A stretch of DNA of 64,000 bases from JACJWR01 sp963752505 (GTDB taxonomy: Bacteria; Actinomycetota; Actinomycetes; S36-B12; UBA10799). The stretch covers positions 62,001-126,000 of the forward strand of contig CAVVYM010000003.1 in the NCBI GenBank assembly GCA_963752505.1, given 5' to 3'. The translations under genes were made by a program, and so were the position numbers. Shown here one piece after another: positions 26,516 through 36,309 of this stretch. The stretch's first letter is position 1; every line of letters starts with the position of its first letter. The notes under the pieces were generated by a model that saw only the letters and a list, made by a program, of their open reading frames with translations, was not told where the DNA came from and made no database searches.

Positions 26516-26622
26516 GGCGGTCCCAGGCTAGTGGGCGCAGGCCCGCTGTCGATCGTCCACTGCGTCATCCGCCGGCACACCGAAGGGGATGAACCGGTCT
26601 ACCATTGCGGCGGGAGGTGACC

Positions 26623-27528
26623 ATGAGGCATCAGGCGGCGCGGAGCGGGCGACCGCGCGTGCTCGCCCCTGCCCTGCTGGTCGTCTCGGTGCTGGGATTG
26701 TGGGGCATCGCCGCAGTAGTGGTGGCAGTCGCGATGCCCGATGGTCAGAGTGGGGCGGGTTCCTCGTCGTCGGCGGCGCCGTTCGCGCTGATCGACAATC
26801 CGAGTGCGGCCGAACTCGCCCAGCCCGGTGAACTCGGCGCGGATGCTGCGCCGCAATCAGCGCTTCCAGATGAGCCAGCCACGCGGGATGACTCCGGCCA
26901 GGGAGGCGCCACGAAGCGTCTGACCGACGTGATGTCCGGTGCCACCGTGCTACGCGTGGGCGACACTGGACTACCCGTCAAGTTCGTACAGCAGCGCTTG
27001 AACATGGCAGGAATCCAGACCCCCGAGAACTCGACCTACGACGCCGCGACGGAGGCGTCGATAGCCCGACTCCAGGAGAAGTTCGACCTCCACCAATCCG
27101 GCCGCGTCAACCGATACACGCTCAGCACTCTGCTGCAGGTCACCGAGCGCGGCCCCGGACTCCCCGCGGAGTGCCTGTCGGGAACGGTCCTGTGCATCGA
27201 CAAGACCCAGAAGGTGGTCCGCCTCGTGATTGACGGTGCCCCGGAGGTCACCCTCGACGCTCGGTTCGGCTCTTTCGGCACCGCCACCGACGAGGGGATG
27301 TTCACGGTCTACGACAAGCGGGCCGACGATTGGTCCGAGGAGTTCGGTGTGCCGATGAAGTACTCGCTGTACTTCTCGGGCGGCCAGGCGGTCCACTATT
27401 CCGACTTCTTCGCGACCGAGGGCTACACGGGTGCTTCCCGCGGCTGTGTGAACACCCGAGATCTGGCGGCGACTGCTGCCATGTACGAGATGGCGCCCAA
27501 GGGCACCTCGGTGTTCGTCTACGACTGA
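26623..27528 (+). CDS. L,D-transpeptidase with peptidoglycan-binding domain
   Basis: A 301-residue envelope protein: N-terminal membrane anchor (LAPALLVVSVLGLWGIAAVV), linker, a PG_binding_1 domain (LRVGDTGLPVKFVQQRLN, RLQEKFDLHQSGRVNRYTLS) and a C-terminal YkuD domain ending with the catalytic SRGCVN motif at about residue 282, histidine 16-17 residues before it. It probably forms 3-3 cross-links. ATG 26623 has GGAGGT five bases upstream, better than the TTG at 26605. Its stop overlaps the Sua5 start (TGATG). Confidence 0.88.
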   Translation: MRHQAARSGRPRVLAPALLVVSVLGLWGIAAVVVAVAMPDGQSGAGSSSSAAPFALIDNPSAAELAQPGELGADAAPQSALPDEPATRDDSGQGGATKRLTDVMSGATVLRVGDTGLPVKFVQQRLNMAGIQTPENSTYDAATEASIARLQEKFDLHQSGRVNRYTLSTLLQVTERGPGLPAECLSGTVLCIDKTQKVVRLVIDGAPEVTLDARFGSFGTATDEGMFTVYDKRADDWSEEFGVPMKYSLYFSGGQAVHYSDFFATEGYTGASRGCVNTRDLAATAAMYEMAPKGTSVFVYD

Positions 27529-28526
27529 TGCCTGTGACCCCCTTGGCCCAGCTGGCATCCGCCGATGAAGCCGCGCGGCTGCTTGCTGCCGGCGGCCTCG
27601 TCGGTCTACCCACGGAGACCGTCTACGGGTTGGCCGCAGACGCCGCCAACCTCGATGCGGTTCGCCGGGTCTTTCGGGTCAAGGGCCGACCCGCGGACCA
27701 CCCGCTGATCGTTCACCTGGCCGACTCGACCGACCTCGACCGCTGGGCTCGGGAAGTTCCGCCCCCACTGCGCGGACTCACCGATGAATACTGGCCAGGA
27801 CCCCTCACGGTGATCGTGCCCAAACAGCCGTGGGTCCCGCTGGAGATCACCGGCGGCCTCGACACCGTGGCGCTGCGCGTTCCCGGCCAGCCGCTGGCAC
27901 TGGCCGTGATCAACAGGCTGGCGGTCGTCACCGGCAGGCCATCGGCGGTGGTGGCGCCGAGCGCCAACCGCTTCGGGGCGGTGAGCCCCACCACCGCGGA
28001 GCACGTGCGCGCCGGCCTCGCGGGACGGCTGGGTCCAGGCGACGGGGTGCTCGATGGTGGTCCGTGCGCCGTGGGCGTGGAATCAACCATCGTTGCCTGG
28101 CTGGACCAGCGGTTGCAGGTGCTGCGCCCGGGGGCCGTGGTGGTAGATGAGGCCGACCAGGCGCCCGCGCCGCCATCGGGCCTACGTGCCCCGGGCACCC
28201 TGGCGGCACACTATGCCCCGCGCGCCCGAGTGGTGCTGGCGGATGATCCGGTGCGTGTCGACCCCAACGTCGCATCGCCGGTTGGGCTCCTCGCTCCGGC
28301 GGAGTTTCCGACCCCGCCCGGCTGGCTGCGGCTAGCGGCACCGACCGACGCCGCCGGGTACGCCGAAGTGCTCTACGCGGCGTTGCGGCAGGCAGACGAG
28401 GCCGAGTTGGCGACCGTGGTCGCAGTCCCGCCCGCAGGCGGTTCGCTGCGGGGTGCGGTCGTGGATCGACTCAGCCGGGCTGCGGTGGGCTCGGATCCCC
28501 GCTGGGATCCTGATCGGCCACGATGA
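27528..28526 (+). CDS. L-threonylcarbamoyladenylate synthase (Sua5 type)
   Basis: Makes threonylcarbamoyl-AMP for the t6A37 modification of ANN-decoding tRNAs. The 332-residue protein has the YrdC domain (GLVGLPTETVYGLAADA, VFRVKGRPADHPLIVHL, VAPSANRFGAVSPT) and the extra C-terminal Sua5 domain linked through APGTLAAHYAPRA. It starts at ATG 27528, within the stop of the transpeptidase gene. The last 56 bases overlap the 3' end of the opposite-strand hydrolase gene. Confidence 0.93.
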   Translation: MPVTPLAQLASADEAARLLAAGGLVGLPTETVYGLAADAANLDAVRRVFRVKGRPADHPLIVHLADSTDLDRWAREVPPPLRGLTDEYWPGPLTVIVPKQPWVPLEITGGLDTVALRVPGQPLALAVINRLAVVTGRPSAVVAPSANRFGAVSPTTAEHVRAGLAGRLGPGDGVLDGGPCAVGVESTIVAWLDQRLQVLRPGAVVVDEADQAPAPPSGLRAPGTLAAHYAPRARVVLADDPVRVDPNVASPVGLLAPAEFPTPPGWLRLAAPTDAAGYAEVLYAALRQADEAELATVVAVPPAGGSLRGAVVDRLSRAAVGSDPRWDPDRPR

Positions 28527-30702
28527 AGCCGATCGGCTCGTTGACGTTCTCGGCCGCTGTCAGCAGCGACTCCAGTTGCTCGTCGCTGGGCAGCGAATCG
28601 AGCGTGGTGCCCTTGAGACCCCACTTGCCCAGGGTGGCGTTGATGGAGTCGCGGGCGATCGCGAACTTGCGCGCCACGAGTCGCCTGCGGGCCCAATCGA
28701 CTTCACGGCTGCGCAGCGCCTTCTCGATCCGAGCTTTCTCGGCCACCGAGCAGGGCAGCCGATAGGCGATGATCACCGCGTTGAGGGTGTCGATGCGGTA
28801 GTCGTGGCCGCGGCGTTCGAATCGTCCGGGCCGGAAGTTCATGCCGTTCTTGAGGTCTATCAGGGTGAGGACGAATGTGCTGATGGGCCGCCACATCACC
28901 TCGCGGGGCACGGTCGGCGGACGGGTATCCGGCTTGCCCATCCACCACGGTGGGCGCACGACGATGCGGTAGCCGAACTTGTTCACCGGGTCGTCGTGAT
29001 GCACGACCATCAGGTGGCGCATGCGATTGCGGACCTCGGCCGGTTCGTCGTCGAAGTAGTCAGGCTCGGACACCGCGAGCATCGTGCCATCCGGGTCGAA
29101 TCGATCACGGGCGTGAATCCACGAGTTCCAGGTCAACGTGCGGAAGGGGACACCGAGGTACAGCCCGGCTTCCACGCCAAGTTCATCGAACACGTACGAG
29201 CCGCTCGGGTAGGCGATGTCAAGCGCCACCTGCGCACCGAGACTCTCGCCGAATTGCACCACTCTCGGCTTGCGGGCACCGGGCGGCAGGTCGGCGATCC
29301 GGTCGCGGATCCCGGCGAGTACCAGCCGCTGGAGTTTGGCGCCGTCACCGGTGTCAGCGAGCGCGAGGGCTGAGGGCACAAGCGCGTACTGCGGCATGAC
29401 GATCGCGCAGTCGCCGCGAGTGAGGTATTCCAGTGCCTCGGCGAACACGTAGGACACGTAGCCGACGCCGGTGGGTGACGCGACGCAGATGATTTCACGC
29501 TCGAACGCGCCGAGCCGGTCCATCTCGGCCAGGCAGAGTTCAGCGCGCTCCTCGGTGCTGGGTGAAGCTTCAAAGCCAGCCACGATACGGATGGGAGCTT
29601 GTGCTCGCGGTGCCCCCGTCACATTTTTGATCTCCGCCGGGGTCAGCGCCATCAGTACGAACCGGCGGCCTTCCTTGCCGATGGCGTCGAACGGGATCTG
29701 CGAGCGTGGTCCGGCCGTGACATGTGGGTCCGTAGGGGGCTCAGGGTATGCGGCTTCCACGACGTCCCCGTGCACCTCGATGCGCCGCTTGACCCGGACG
29801 AGCGCCAGTAGACCGAGACCGGAGTAGAGGGTGAGCGCCACAGCGTGGCCCAGCCAGGGACTGCCGACTTCGACCCGGCCCACGCGCCCGTGCAGCAGGG
29901 CCGCGGTGCGCTTGGCAACCAGTTGCTCCGAGCCGATGACGGCAAGAAGCCCGACCCCGGCAGCCGTTCCCATGGCCACCGCCTTCACCGTGCCGATCGC
30001 TGGGGCGTGCTCCACGGCGACCCGATCCGGATCCACGAGGCCGTAGCGAATCGCCCGGCGCCGTCGGCCGATCACCGCGACTGTCGCGAGGCCGAAACCG
30101 AGCGCCATGTCTGCGATCAAGGTGCGATTCAGCAGCCGGCTGCTCCAACGCGTCTTGGCGAGCAACGAGTCGGTGGCAGTGACCAGGATGTTGGTGGCGC
30201 CGCCCATCATCGCGAAATGGCCGGCGAACCGTACGAGCGAACGATGCATCGGCTCGTCGGGATTCGGCGGAATGGCCTGCTCGATTGCCAGGCCGGTGCT
30301 GATGAAGGCCAGGTCGGCGAATAGTTGGGCGTTTACGGGGGCCCGGCGATTGTGCACGCTGTGGTCGCCGGAGGCGTACAGCGCAACGGTCTCCGCCGCG
30401 GCCGATGAGGTGGCGGTCAGGAAGTAGTGAATGGACGCCACCACGCCGGTGGCCAAGGCCTGGTCGGTGGCGCTGCGCGGGAGCAGCCCCCGCGGGTAGG
30501 AACCGGAAACCGAAACGGCAGCTCCGATGATCCCGGCACGCACCGACGGCAGCGACGGCGCAGCGCGCAATTTCGGCAGCAATCTGGCGATGGACTTGGA
30601 AACCGAGAAACGAACCACGCCGTCAAGGTACTGCAATATGGAATCGGTGTGGTCGGTGAAGCCATTAGAGCGGCGTCTCCGAGTCACCCGGAGGGTGCCC
30701 AT
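28471..30702 (-). CDS. Membrane alpha/beta hydrolase (Abhydrolase_9 family)
   Basis: A 743-residue protein with an N-terminal half of about five to six transmembrane helices (Abhydrolase_9_N pattern) and a C-terminal cytoplasmic or external alpha/beta-hydrolase domain. The nucleophile elbow is VVQFGESLGAQVALD, a GxSxG motif, and a later HLMVVHHDDPVNKFGYR segment may supply the histidine and acid. The substrate is unknown; lipid or cell-envelope esters are likely. The ATG at 30702 is six bases after TATACA, and it shares a 21-base divergent promoter with the FUSC gene. Confidence 0.82.
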   Translation of the reverse strand: MGTLRVTRRRRSNGFTDHTDSILQYLDGVVRFSVSKSIARLLPKLRAAPSLPSVRAGIIGAAVSVSGSYPRGLLPRSATDQALATGVVASIHYFLTATSSAAAETVALYASGDHSVHNRRAPVNAQLFADLAFISTGLAIEQAIPPNPDEPMHRSLVRFAGHFAMMGGATNILVTATDSLLAKTRWSSRLLNRTLIADMALGFGLATVAVIGRRRRAIRYGLVDPDRVAVEHAPAIGTVKAVAMGTAAGVGLLAVIGSEQLVAKRTAALLHGRVGRVEVGSPWLGHAVALTLYSGLGLLALVRVKRRIEVHGDVVEAAYPEPPTDPHVTAGPRSQIPFDAIGKEGRRFVLMALTPAEIKNVTGAPRAQAPIRIVAGFEASPSTEERAELCLAEMDRLGAFEREIICVASPTGVGYVSYVFAEALEYLTRGDCAIVMPQYALVPSALALADTGDGAKLQRLVLAGIRDRIADLPPGARKPRVVQFGESLGAQVALDIAYPSGSYVFDELGVEAGLYLGVPFRTLTWNSWIHARDRFDPDGTMLAVSEPDYFDDEPAEVRNRMRHLMVVHHDDPVNKFGYRIVVRPPWWMGKPDTRPPTVPREVMWRPISTFVLTLIDLKNGMNFRPGRFERRGHDYRIDTLNAVIIAYRLPCSVAEKARIEKALRSREVDWARRRLVARKFAIARDSINATLGKWGLKGTTLDSLPSDEQLESLLTAAENVNEPIGFIVADQDPSGDPSPPQPG

Positions 30703-30708
30703 CGTCGG

Positions 30709-30717
30709 TGTATAAAT
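30709..30717. promoter_or_regulatory. Shared divergent -10 region, leaderless in both directions
   Basis: TGTATAAAT serves both strands: TATAAA(T) at 30711-30717 leads to GTG 30724 on the plus strand, and TATACA (30714 to 30709) lies six bases before ATG 30702 on the minus strand. The two start codons are only 21 bases apart. Confidence 0.6.
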
Positions 30718-30723
30718 GGGCCC

Positions 30724-32532
30724 GTGGGCATCAAGCGGGTCATCAGTAGTGACGAGGACAAACCACTGCTGTTGACCGGTGTAGCGGTGAGTCTGCTCTG
30801 CGGCGCGCTGGCCGCGGGACTCGGCGCTGCCATCGACACCCGCACAGCTGCGTTCAGCCTGCTCGTGGGCGCACTGCTGGGATTCATCGCTGCGCTTGTT
30901 CCAGTGTTCCTGGCCTTGCGGCTCATCGCGCTGGTCGGCCTGCTCATGGTGGGCGCGGCGGCGGTCGCGCTTGCGGTCAAGGATCAGCCGGTGTTGGCCG
31001 GGCTAGCTATGGCGGCGCTTGCCTTCGCGGCGGCCATCTGGGCCGGTCTGCCCATCGTGGGGATGCTGATGTCCGCGCTTCCAGTCTTGGTGTTCGTGCT
31101 GATCGTGGCGAAGAGCCAGGAGATCACGTCGGGGGCACCGGTGGCATCTGTGGTTCTCGCTGGACTACTCGGGGCGGTGCCCCCCACGCTGGTGGCCTTG
31201 GCCCTTTCGAGTCGCGACTTCCACAAGGCCGACCGCGGCATGGCGGCGGCGATTTGGCAGTCCAAAGAGCCGTCGGACGACGATCGCCTCTATGCGCGAC
31301 TGCTCATCCTCAACGGTGCGCCGTCCCCCCTGCTCGACTTGGTGGGCTACGGATTCGTGAGCCGACTGGCCCGAGCTTGGTTGGTGGCGCGATCCACTTC
31401 GGGAGATTCCGCAGCCCTCGACCCCGCCGCGCTTGATCAAGGGGACAGCAACGCTTCTGCGGTGGCTGCTGCGCTGGTCCCCAAGGGGAAACTGTTTCCA
31501 CGGAAGGTGACGCTGAGCACTGACGCGATGGCCGCCCAAGTCTCGGCGCAATCGGGGCAAACTAGTGGTGCGGCGTGGGAGATCTGGTTGACGGCTGAAC
31601 GCCAAGGCGCGGCCGTGCTCGAGGGCAATCAACCACGCCGGCTGACGCTCCATCCGCTATTGCTCATGATGCGGGCGTTGGTGGGCTCACTGTTGCGGCC
31701 CGACGCCTCAGTCTTCCGCTACGGGGTGCAGCGCGCGTTAGCCCTGGGTGTGGGCATCGCCGCACTGGTTGCCTCGAAAGGCAACCAGGACGTTTTTTGG
31801 GTGGTGATCACCCTGGTGGCGGTGCTGCAGTCCAACGCCCCGTCCACTCTTGCGAAGGTGGCGCGCCGCACCGCGGGCACCTTTGGCGGAGTCCTCGTCG
31901 CGCTGTTGGTCTCCTACGTGGTACCCGCTTCCGTACTGGTGCCCTGGGTCGCGATCCTCGTGCTGCTGGCCGGCCTGGCGTGGATGAGCCGCAACTACTT
32001 CGTCACCGCCATGGCGTCCGCGTTCGGCGTCGTACTGCTCTATGGAGCTCCGAAGGATGACGTGGTCGGCTTTGCAGCGGCGCGAGCGATCGACGTCGTG
32101 ATCGGCGGCATCATCGCGGCACTCGTGGCGCGGCTCGTCCTGCCAGTTCGCCCCAGACTTGAGCAGCGGCGGGCCGACATAGTCGCGGCACTTCAGACGT
32201 TCTCGTCGTTGGTGAGGCGCGGCATCAGCGACCCGCAGCAGGTGTCCACCGCGGAATTGGCTCGCGCGCAGGCAGATGTAGCCCGTAGCACTTCGAACCT
32301 TCGCACTGACCTCAAACTCGTGTCCGATGACTCCTTGGGCGCGGCCTACAAGGATGACCTCCGCTCGCTGGAATCAGTGGAGGGTCAGTTGTTCGTGCTC
32401 GTGGTCACCCAGTTCAACATGCAGGATGAGCAGGGACTGTCCGACCTCTCCGGCCTCGACGCGCAGGCCTGGATCGATCAGCGGCTTGCGGAGCTCGCTG
32501 CGGCCCCACCGGAGTCAGCAGCGACCAAGTGA
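30724..32532 (+). CDS. FUSC family membrane protein
   Basis: A 602-residue protein with two groups of about five to six transmembrane helices (residues 15-150 and 340-470) separated by a soluble loop and followed by a helical tail, the arrangement of FUSC/aromatic-acid exporter-like proteins; PVRPRLEQRRADIVAALQ starts the tail. It likely exports small molecules or organises the envelope. GTG 30724 is chosen because a near-consensus -10 stands seven bases before it; the frame is open further upstream but that part is a shadow of the hydrolase gene. Confidence 0.8.
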   Translation: MGIKRVISSDEDKPLLLTGVAVSLLCGALAAGLGAAIDTRTAAFSLLVGALLGFIAALVPVFLALRLIALVGLLMVGAAAVALAVKDQPVLAGLAMAALAFAAAIWAGLPIVGMLMSALPVLVFVLIVAKSQEITSGAPVASVVLAGLLGAVPPTLVALALSSRDFHKADRGMAAAIWQSKEPSDDDRLYARLLILNGAPSPLLDLVGYGFVSRLARAWLVARSTSGDSAALDPAALDQGDSNASAVAAALVPKGKLFPRKVTLSTDAMAAQVSAQSGQTSGAAWEIWLTAERQGAAVLEGNQPRRLTLHPLLLMMRALVGSLLRPDASVFRYGVQRALALGVGIAALVASKGNQDVFWVVITLVAVLQSNAPSTLAKVARRTAGTFGGVLVALLVSYVVPASVLVPWVAILVLLAGLAWMSRNYFVTAMASAFGVVLLYGAPKDDVVGFAAARAIDVVIGGIIAALVARLVLPVRPRLEQRRADIVAALQTFSSLVRRGISDPQQVSTAELARAQADVARSTSNLRTDLKLVSDDSLGAAYKDDLRSLESVEGQLFVLVVTQFNMQDEQGLSDLSGLDAQAWIDQRLAELAAAPPESAATK

Positions 32533-33429
32533 GACGGCCATGGCGTGGATGTGCTCGGGGGTCACTCGACAGCAGCCACCCACGAGTTGGGCGCCGCGGG
32601 CAGCCCAATCGATCACATCCGCGGGCGCGCTGGCGGTGCCCGACCATTCGCTCCCGTCCCACGACTCGCCGCTGTTGGGGTAGATGACGGCCGGTTTGCG
32701 GCCGAGCGCAGCGGCCAACGAGGCCAGGTTGGCGGCGTCGGCCGGGTCGATGCAGTTGGCGCCCACCGCAACGACGTTGGGCGAGTCGGCTGCCATGGCG
32801 AAGGCCTCCGCCGCCGATTCGCCCGAGCGCAGACGGGTGCCTGCCGCGGACACGCTGAGCCACACCGGGACGGGTATCGAATCGAGCAGCGAGAGCACAG
32901 CCTCCACCTCACGTAGTGCCGGGAGCGTCTCAAACGCCAGCAGGTCACACTCGGCGGCCAGCACTTCCAGCCGTCGGGCGTGGAAGTCGCGCAAGGCCGC
33001 CGACGAAACGTCGTAGTCGCCGCGATACTCCGAGCCGTCGGCCAGCATGGCGCCGTAGGGGCCGATGGAGCCCACCACCAGGATGTCCCGGCGCAGGGTG
33101 GACGGCTGGTCTGCCTGCCAAGCCTGTGCCACGGCCCGTGCGCGTCTGGCGTCGACGCGTAGCAGTTCATCGACCTCGAGGGCGGACATGCCGAGTTGGG
33201 CGAATCCGCGGTGGGAGGCCTGATAGCTGGTGGTTGTGACCACGTCGGCGCCGGCGTCGAGGAAGTCGCGCTGCGCGGCGGCGATGGCCGCCGGATCCGA
33301 CAGCATGATCCGGGCCGACCACAGGTGCCCGCTCAGGTCGGTACCGGCGTCTTCGAGGCGGGTGGCGAGGCCGCCGTCGAGCAGGATCACCTCGCCCTGC
33401 TGGAGGCGATCGGCCAGCGGGCGAGTCAC
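32515..33429 (-). CDS. mmuM: Homocysteine S-methyltransferase
   Basis: A 304-residue zinc enzyme that methylates homocysteine using S-methylmethionine (or SAM). The zinc cysteines are visible: GANC in the middle and GGCCRVTPEHI near the end. N-terminal ILLDGGLATRLEDAGTDL and the TTTSYQAS segment are typical. GTG 33429 is the likely start, 35 bases after ppk2. The 3' end overlaps the FUSC gene by 18 bases on the opposite strand. Confidence 0.9.
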   Translation of the reverse strand: MTRPLADRLQQGEVILLDGGLATRLEDAGTDLSGHLWSARIMLSDPAAIAAAQRDFLDAGADVVTTTSYQASHRGFAQLGMSALEVDELLRVDARRARAVAQAWQADQPSTLRRDILVVGSIGPYGAMLADGSEYRGDYDVSSAALRDFHARRLEVLAAECDLLAFETLPALREVEAVLSLLDSIPVPVWLSVSAAGTRLRSGESAAEAFAMAADSPNVVAVGANCIDPADAANLASLAAALGRKPAVIYPNSGESWDGSEWSGTASAPADVIDWAARGAQLVGGCCRVTPEHIHAMAVSLGRC

Positions 33430-33463
33430 GGTCGGCTGAGAATCGATCTTGACTCGAGGCGAC

Positions 33464-34456
33464 CTAGGCGAGGTCGCGCTGCTTCTCGTAGTGGATGCCG
33501 GAGCCTTCGCCCGATTCGTAGACCACCTCGGGCGGTCCGACGATGAGGGGGTCAGGAGTGCCCACGATGGCCTCGTCCTTGCCTGGGTACTCAAGGTTGT
33601 GCAGCACCCAGCGCATGGCAGCGAGTCGGCCGCGCTTCTTGTCGTTGCTGCGCACGACAGTCCAGGGCGCCCACTCAGTGTCGGTGTTCTCGATCATCGC
33701 TTCTTTGGCTGCGGAATAGTCATCCCACTTGTCGAGCGACGCGAGGTCCATGGGGGAGAGCTTCCACTGCCGGACCGGGTCGATGCGTCTGATGGTGAAG
33801 CGGGTCAGTTGCTCCTTGCGCGATACCGAGAACCAGAACTTGAACAGGATCACGCCGTCGCGCACGAGCATCCGCTCAAACTCAGGGCACTGGCGCATGA
33901 ATTCGTCATACTCGGCGTCGGTGCAGAATCCCATCACTCGCTCGACCCCCGCCCGGTTGTACCAGGAGCGGTCGAACATCACGATCTCGCCCGCTGTGGG
34001 CAGGTGCTTGATGTAGCGCTGGAAGTACCACTGGCCGCGTTCCTCGTCGGTGGGCTTGGTGAGCGCTACCACGCGGGCGCCGCGGGGGTTCAGGTGCTCC
34101 ATGAATCGCTTGATGGTGCCACCCTTGCCTGCCGCATCTCGGCCTTCGAACACCATCACTATGCGCTGACCGGTCTCCTTCACCCACGACTGCACCTTCA
34201 GCAGTTCGATCTGCAACAGTCGCTTGGTCAACTCGTACTCACGGCGCGACATGCGCTCGGTGTAGGGGTAGCCCTGCATCCAGGTGTCGATGGGGGTGCC
34301 ATCAGGCCCCAGCAGAATGGGGTCGTCAACCTCGTCCAGGGTGCCCTCGACCGACAGTCCGCTGAGCCGCAACTCCTCGTCGTCGAGATCCTGGAGGCTA
34401 GCGATGAGGTCGTCCATCTCCAGGACGGCTTCGGCCTCAGGGTGGCTCTTCGACAT
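33464..34456 (-). CDS. ppk2: Polyphosphate kinase 2
   Basis: PPK2 transfers phosphate between polyphosphate and nucleoside diphosphates (class I acts on NDPs, making ATP or GTP). The 330-residue protein carries Walker A GRDAAGKGGTIKRF, Walker B FDRSWYNRAGVE and the lid motif RIDPVRQWKLSPMD; one PPK2 domain preceded by about 90 residues. ATG 34456 has AAGGAG upstream. With ppk1 in the same window the cell can both build and spend polyphosphate. Confidence 0.95.
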   Translation of the reverse strand: MSKSHPEAEAVLEMDDLIASLQDLDDEELRLSGLSVEGTLDEVDDPILLGPDGTPIDTWMQGYPYTERMSRREYELTKRLLQIELLKVQSWVKETGQRIVMVFEGRDAAGKGGTIKRFMEHLNPRGARVVALTKPTDEERGQWYFQRYIKHLPTAGEIVMFDRSWYNRAGVERVMGFCTDAEYDEFMRQCPEFERMLVRDGVILFKFWFSVSRKEQLTRFTIRRIDPVRQWKLSPMDLASLDKWDDYSAAKEAMIENTDTEWAPWTVVRSNDKKRGRLAAMRWVLHNLEYPGKDEAIVGTPDPLIVGPPEVVYESGEGSGIHYEKQRDLA

Positions 34457-34598
34457 GATTTCTCCTTGCGCGAGGGATGCTGATGCCAATCGTGCCCTGC
34501 CGGTGGTGAAATTGCCTGGCAGTAGGCACAAAGTTCATGTGCGGGCAGATGCGCCGGCGAAAAAAGTGAAGAGTTGAGCGACCGGCATGCGTGATCAA

Positions 34599-34604
34599 TA
34601 GGGT
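34599..34604 (+). promoter_or_regulatory. -10 hexamer TAGGGT for the MFS gene (leaderless)
   Basis: TAGGGT, seven bases, then ATG 34612. Confidence 0.5.
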
Positions 34605-34611
34605 CGGAAGC

Positions 34612-36309
34612 ATGAGTACAACCATGGCGACGCCCGCGGGTGCCCCCGCTTCGGGACCGATTGATTCCGGCCGAAGCCGCTGGCTGGCGCTGACTGCGCT
34701 GCTGATCGGCCTGTCGATGATCGTGATCGACGGCAGCGTGGTGAACATCCTGCTGCCCGACATGGTCGACGACATCGGCCTGAACTCCACCGATGTGCTG
34801 TGGGTCAACTCGATCTACTCGCTCATCTTCGCCTCGCTGCTCATTACGGTCGGCTTGGTTGCGGATCGCTTCGGCCGCAAGCGGCTATTCATGATCGGCA
34901 CCGTGATCTTCCTGCTCGGATCTTTCGCCAGCGGTGCATCCCAGGGTCCGGGCATGCTCATCTCCTTCCGGGCGGTGCAGGCGTTCGGCGCGGCCATGAT
35001 GTTGCCGAGCAGCATCGCGGTGATCAACGTGATGTTTACGGGCAGGTCGCGGGCGATGGCGTTCGGGTTCTGGGGAGCGGTGTTCGGCGGTGCGGCCGCT
35101 CTGGGGCCGCTGCTCGGTGGCTGGCTCACACAGGAGTTCTCCTGGCGCTGGGCGTTCTACATCAACGTTCCAGTGGCCATCATTTCGCTGATCATGGTGT
35201 GGAAGTACGTGGTGGAGAGCCACGTCCGCGATGTGCGAGGCTTCGACCCGGTCGGCGTGCTGCTGAGCATCTTGGGTCTGGGTTTGATCGTCTTCGGCCT
35301 CATTGAGGGCAACGACTATGGCTGGTGGCTGCAACTCAAGCCGTTCGTGCTCGGGCCGATAACGATCGATCAACGAATTTCGATTGTGCCGTTCGCCATC
35401 GTGATCGGCATCGCGTCGCTGATTCTGCTCGTACTGTGGTCGCACTGGCAAACGCAGCGTGGCAAGACGGCGTTGGTGGATCTACCGCTCTTCAAGATTC
35501 GTCGCTACGGGTACGGCAATCTGGTCGCTTTGGTCGTGAGCCTCGGTGAGTTCGGCATCCTCTTCGTGATGCCGCTGTGGATTCAATCTGTGGCCGGCTT
35601 TGACCCGCTCAGCACCGGTGTCATTCTGACGGCGCTGGCACTGGGCGCGTTCGCCTCCGGCGGTATGGCGCGGCACCTGTCTGCGGCAATGGGTCCGACG
35701 CGGGTGGTGCGGGTGGGCATGCTGCTCGAGATCATCGGCATCATCGGGGTGGCGCTGATCCTCAGCCCGACGGTCTCGCCGTGGTGGCTGGCCATCCCGC
35801 TGTTCATCTATGGCATCGGGTTGGGACTGGATTCGGCGCAGTTGACGTCGGTGGTGCTAGAGGATGTGCCCGCCGATGCCTCTGGGCGCGCATCCGCGAT
35901 GACGTCCACCTTCCGACAGATGGGGTCCGCCTTGGGCAGCGCAATCCTTGGGGCCACTCTTTTCGCCGGCCTCGGCTACTTCACCACCCAGGACATCGAC
36001 AGCGTGTCGAAGTTGCCATCGGAGCAGCAGGCGCAAATCGTCGATGCCGTCCGCGGCTCGGCTGGGCAGGCGATACCGAAGATCGAGAAGGTACCTGGTT
36101 TGGAGGCGGAGGCCACAGCTGCGAAGGACGGCTACACGCAGGCGGCCCGCGATACCGCCTACCTCGCCGCTGTGTTCGTGACGTTTGGTCTGCTCGTCTC
36201 GCTGGGCCTGCCGCGCGACCGGCGGGGCCCGGACGGCCAGTACGGCTCGGCCAGCCCGGAGGACGCGTCTGATGCCGAGACCGACGCTCCCGTCAACGCG
36301 GGGGGCTAG
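34612..36309 (+). CDS. MFS drug exporter, DHA2 (EmrB/QacA) type
   Basis: A 565-residue major facilitator with fourteen predicted transmembrane helices. Motif C-like and motif A-like segments are visible (IVIDGSVVNILLPDM; LVADRFGRKRLFMIG) and the large insert with helices 7-8. It probably exports drugs or small toxic compounds by proton antiport. The stop overlaps the 3' end of the convergent serine hydrolase gene by four bases. Confidence 0.9.
   Translation: MSTTMATPAGAPASGPIDSGRSRWLALTALLIGLSMIVIDGSVVNILLPDMVDDIGLNSTDVLWVNSIYSLIFASLLITVGLVADRFGRKRLFMIGTVIFLLGSFASGASQGPGMLISFRAVQAFGAAMMLPSSIAVINVMFTGRSRAMAFGFWGAVFGGAAALGPLLGGWLTQEFSWRWAFYINVPVAIISLIMVWKYVVESHVRDVRGFDPVGVLLSILGLGLIVFGLIEGNDYGWWLQLKPFVLGPITIDQRISIVPFAIVIGIASLILLVLWSHWQTQRGKTALVDLPLFKIRRYGYGNLVALVVSLGEFGILFVMPLWIQSVAGFDPLSTGVILTALALGAFASGGMARHLSAAMGPTRVVRVGMLLEIIGIIGVALILSPTVSPWWLAIPLFIYGIGLGLDSAQLTSVVLEDVPADASGRASAMTSTFRQMGSALGSAILGATLFAGLGYFTTQDIDSVSKLPSEQQAQIVDAVRGSAGQAIPKIEKVPGLEAEATAAKDGYTQAARDTAYLAAVFVTFGLLVSLGLPRDRRGPDGQYGSASPEDASDAETDAPVNAGG

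Noticed and set aside
30427..30723. Upstream extension of the FUSC frame
   Set aside because: Overlaps the opposite hydrolase gene and its promoter; the leaderless GTG at 30724 explains the start.
34533..34543. GTTCATGTGCG resembling one PHO repeat between ppk2 and the exporter gene
   Set aside because: Only a single half-site, with no tandem copy, and it points towards the exporter, not ppk2.
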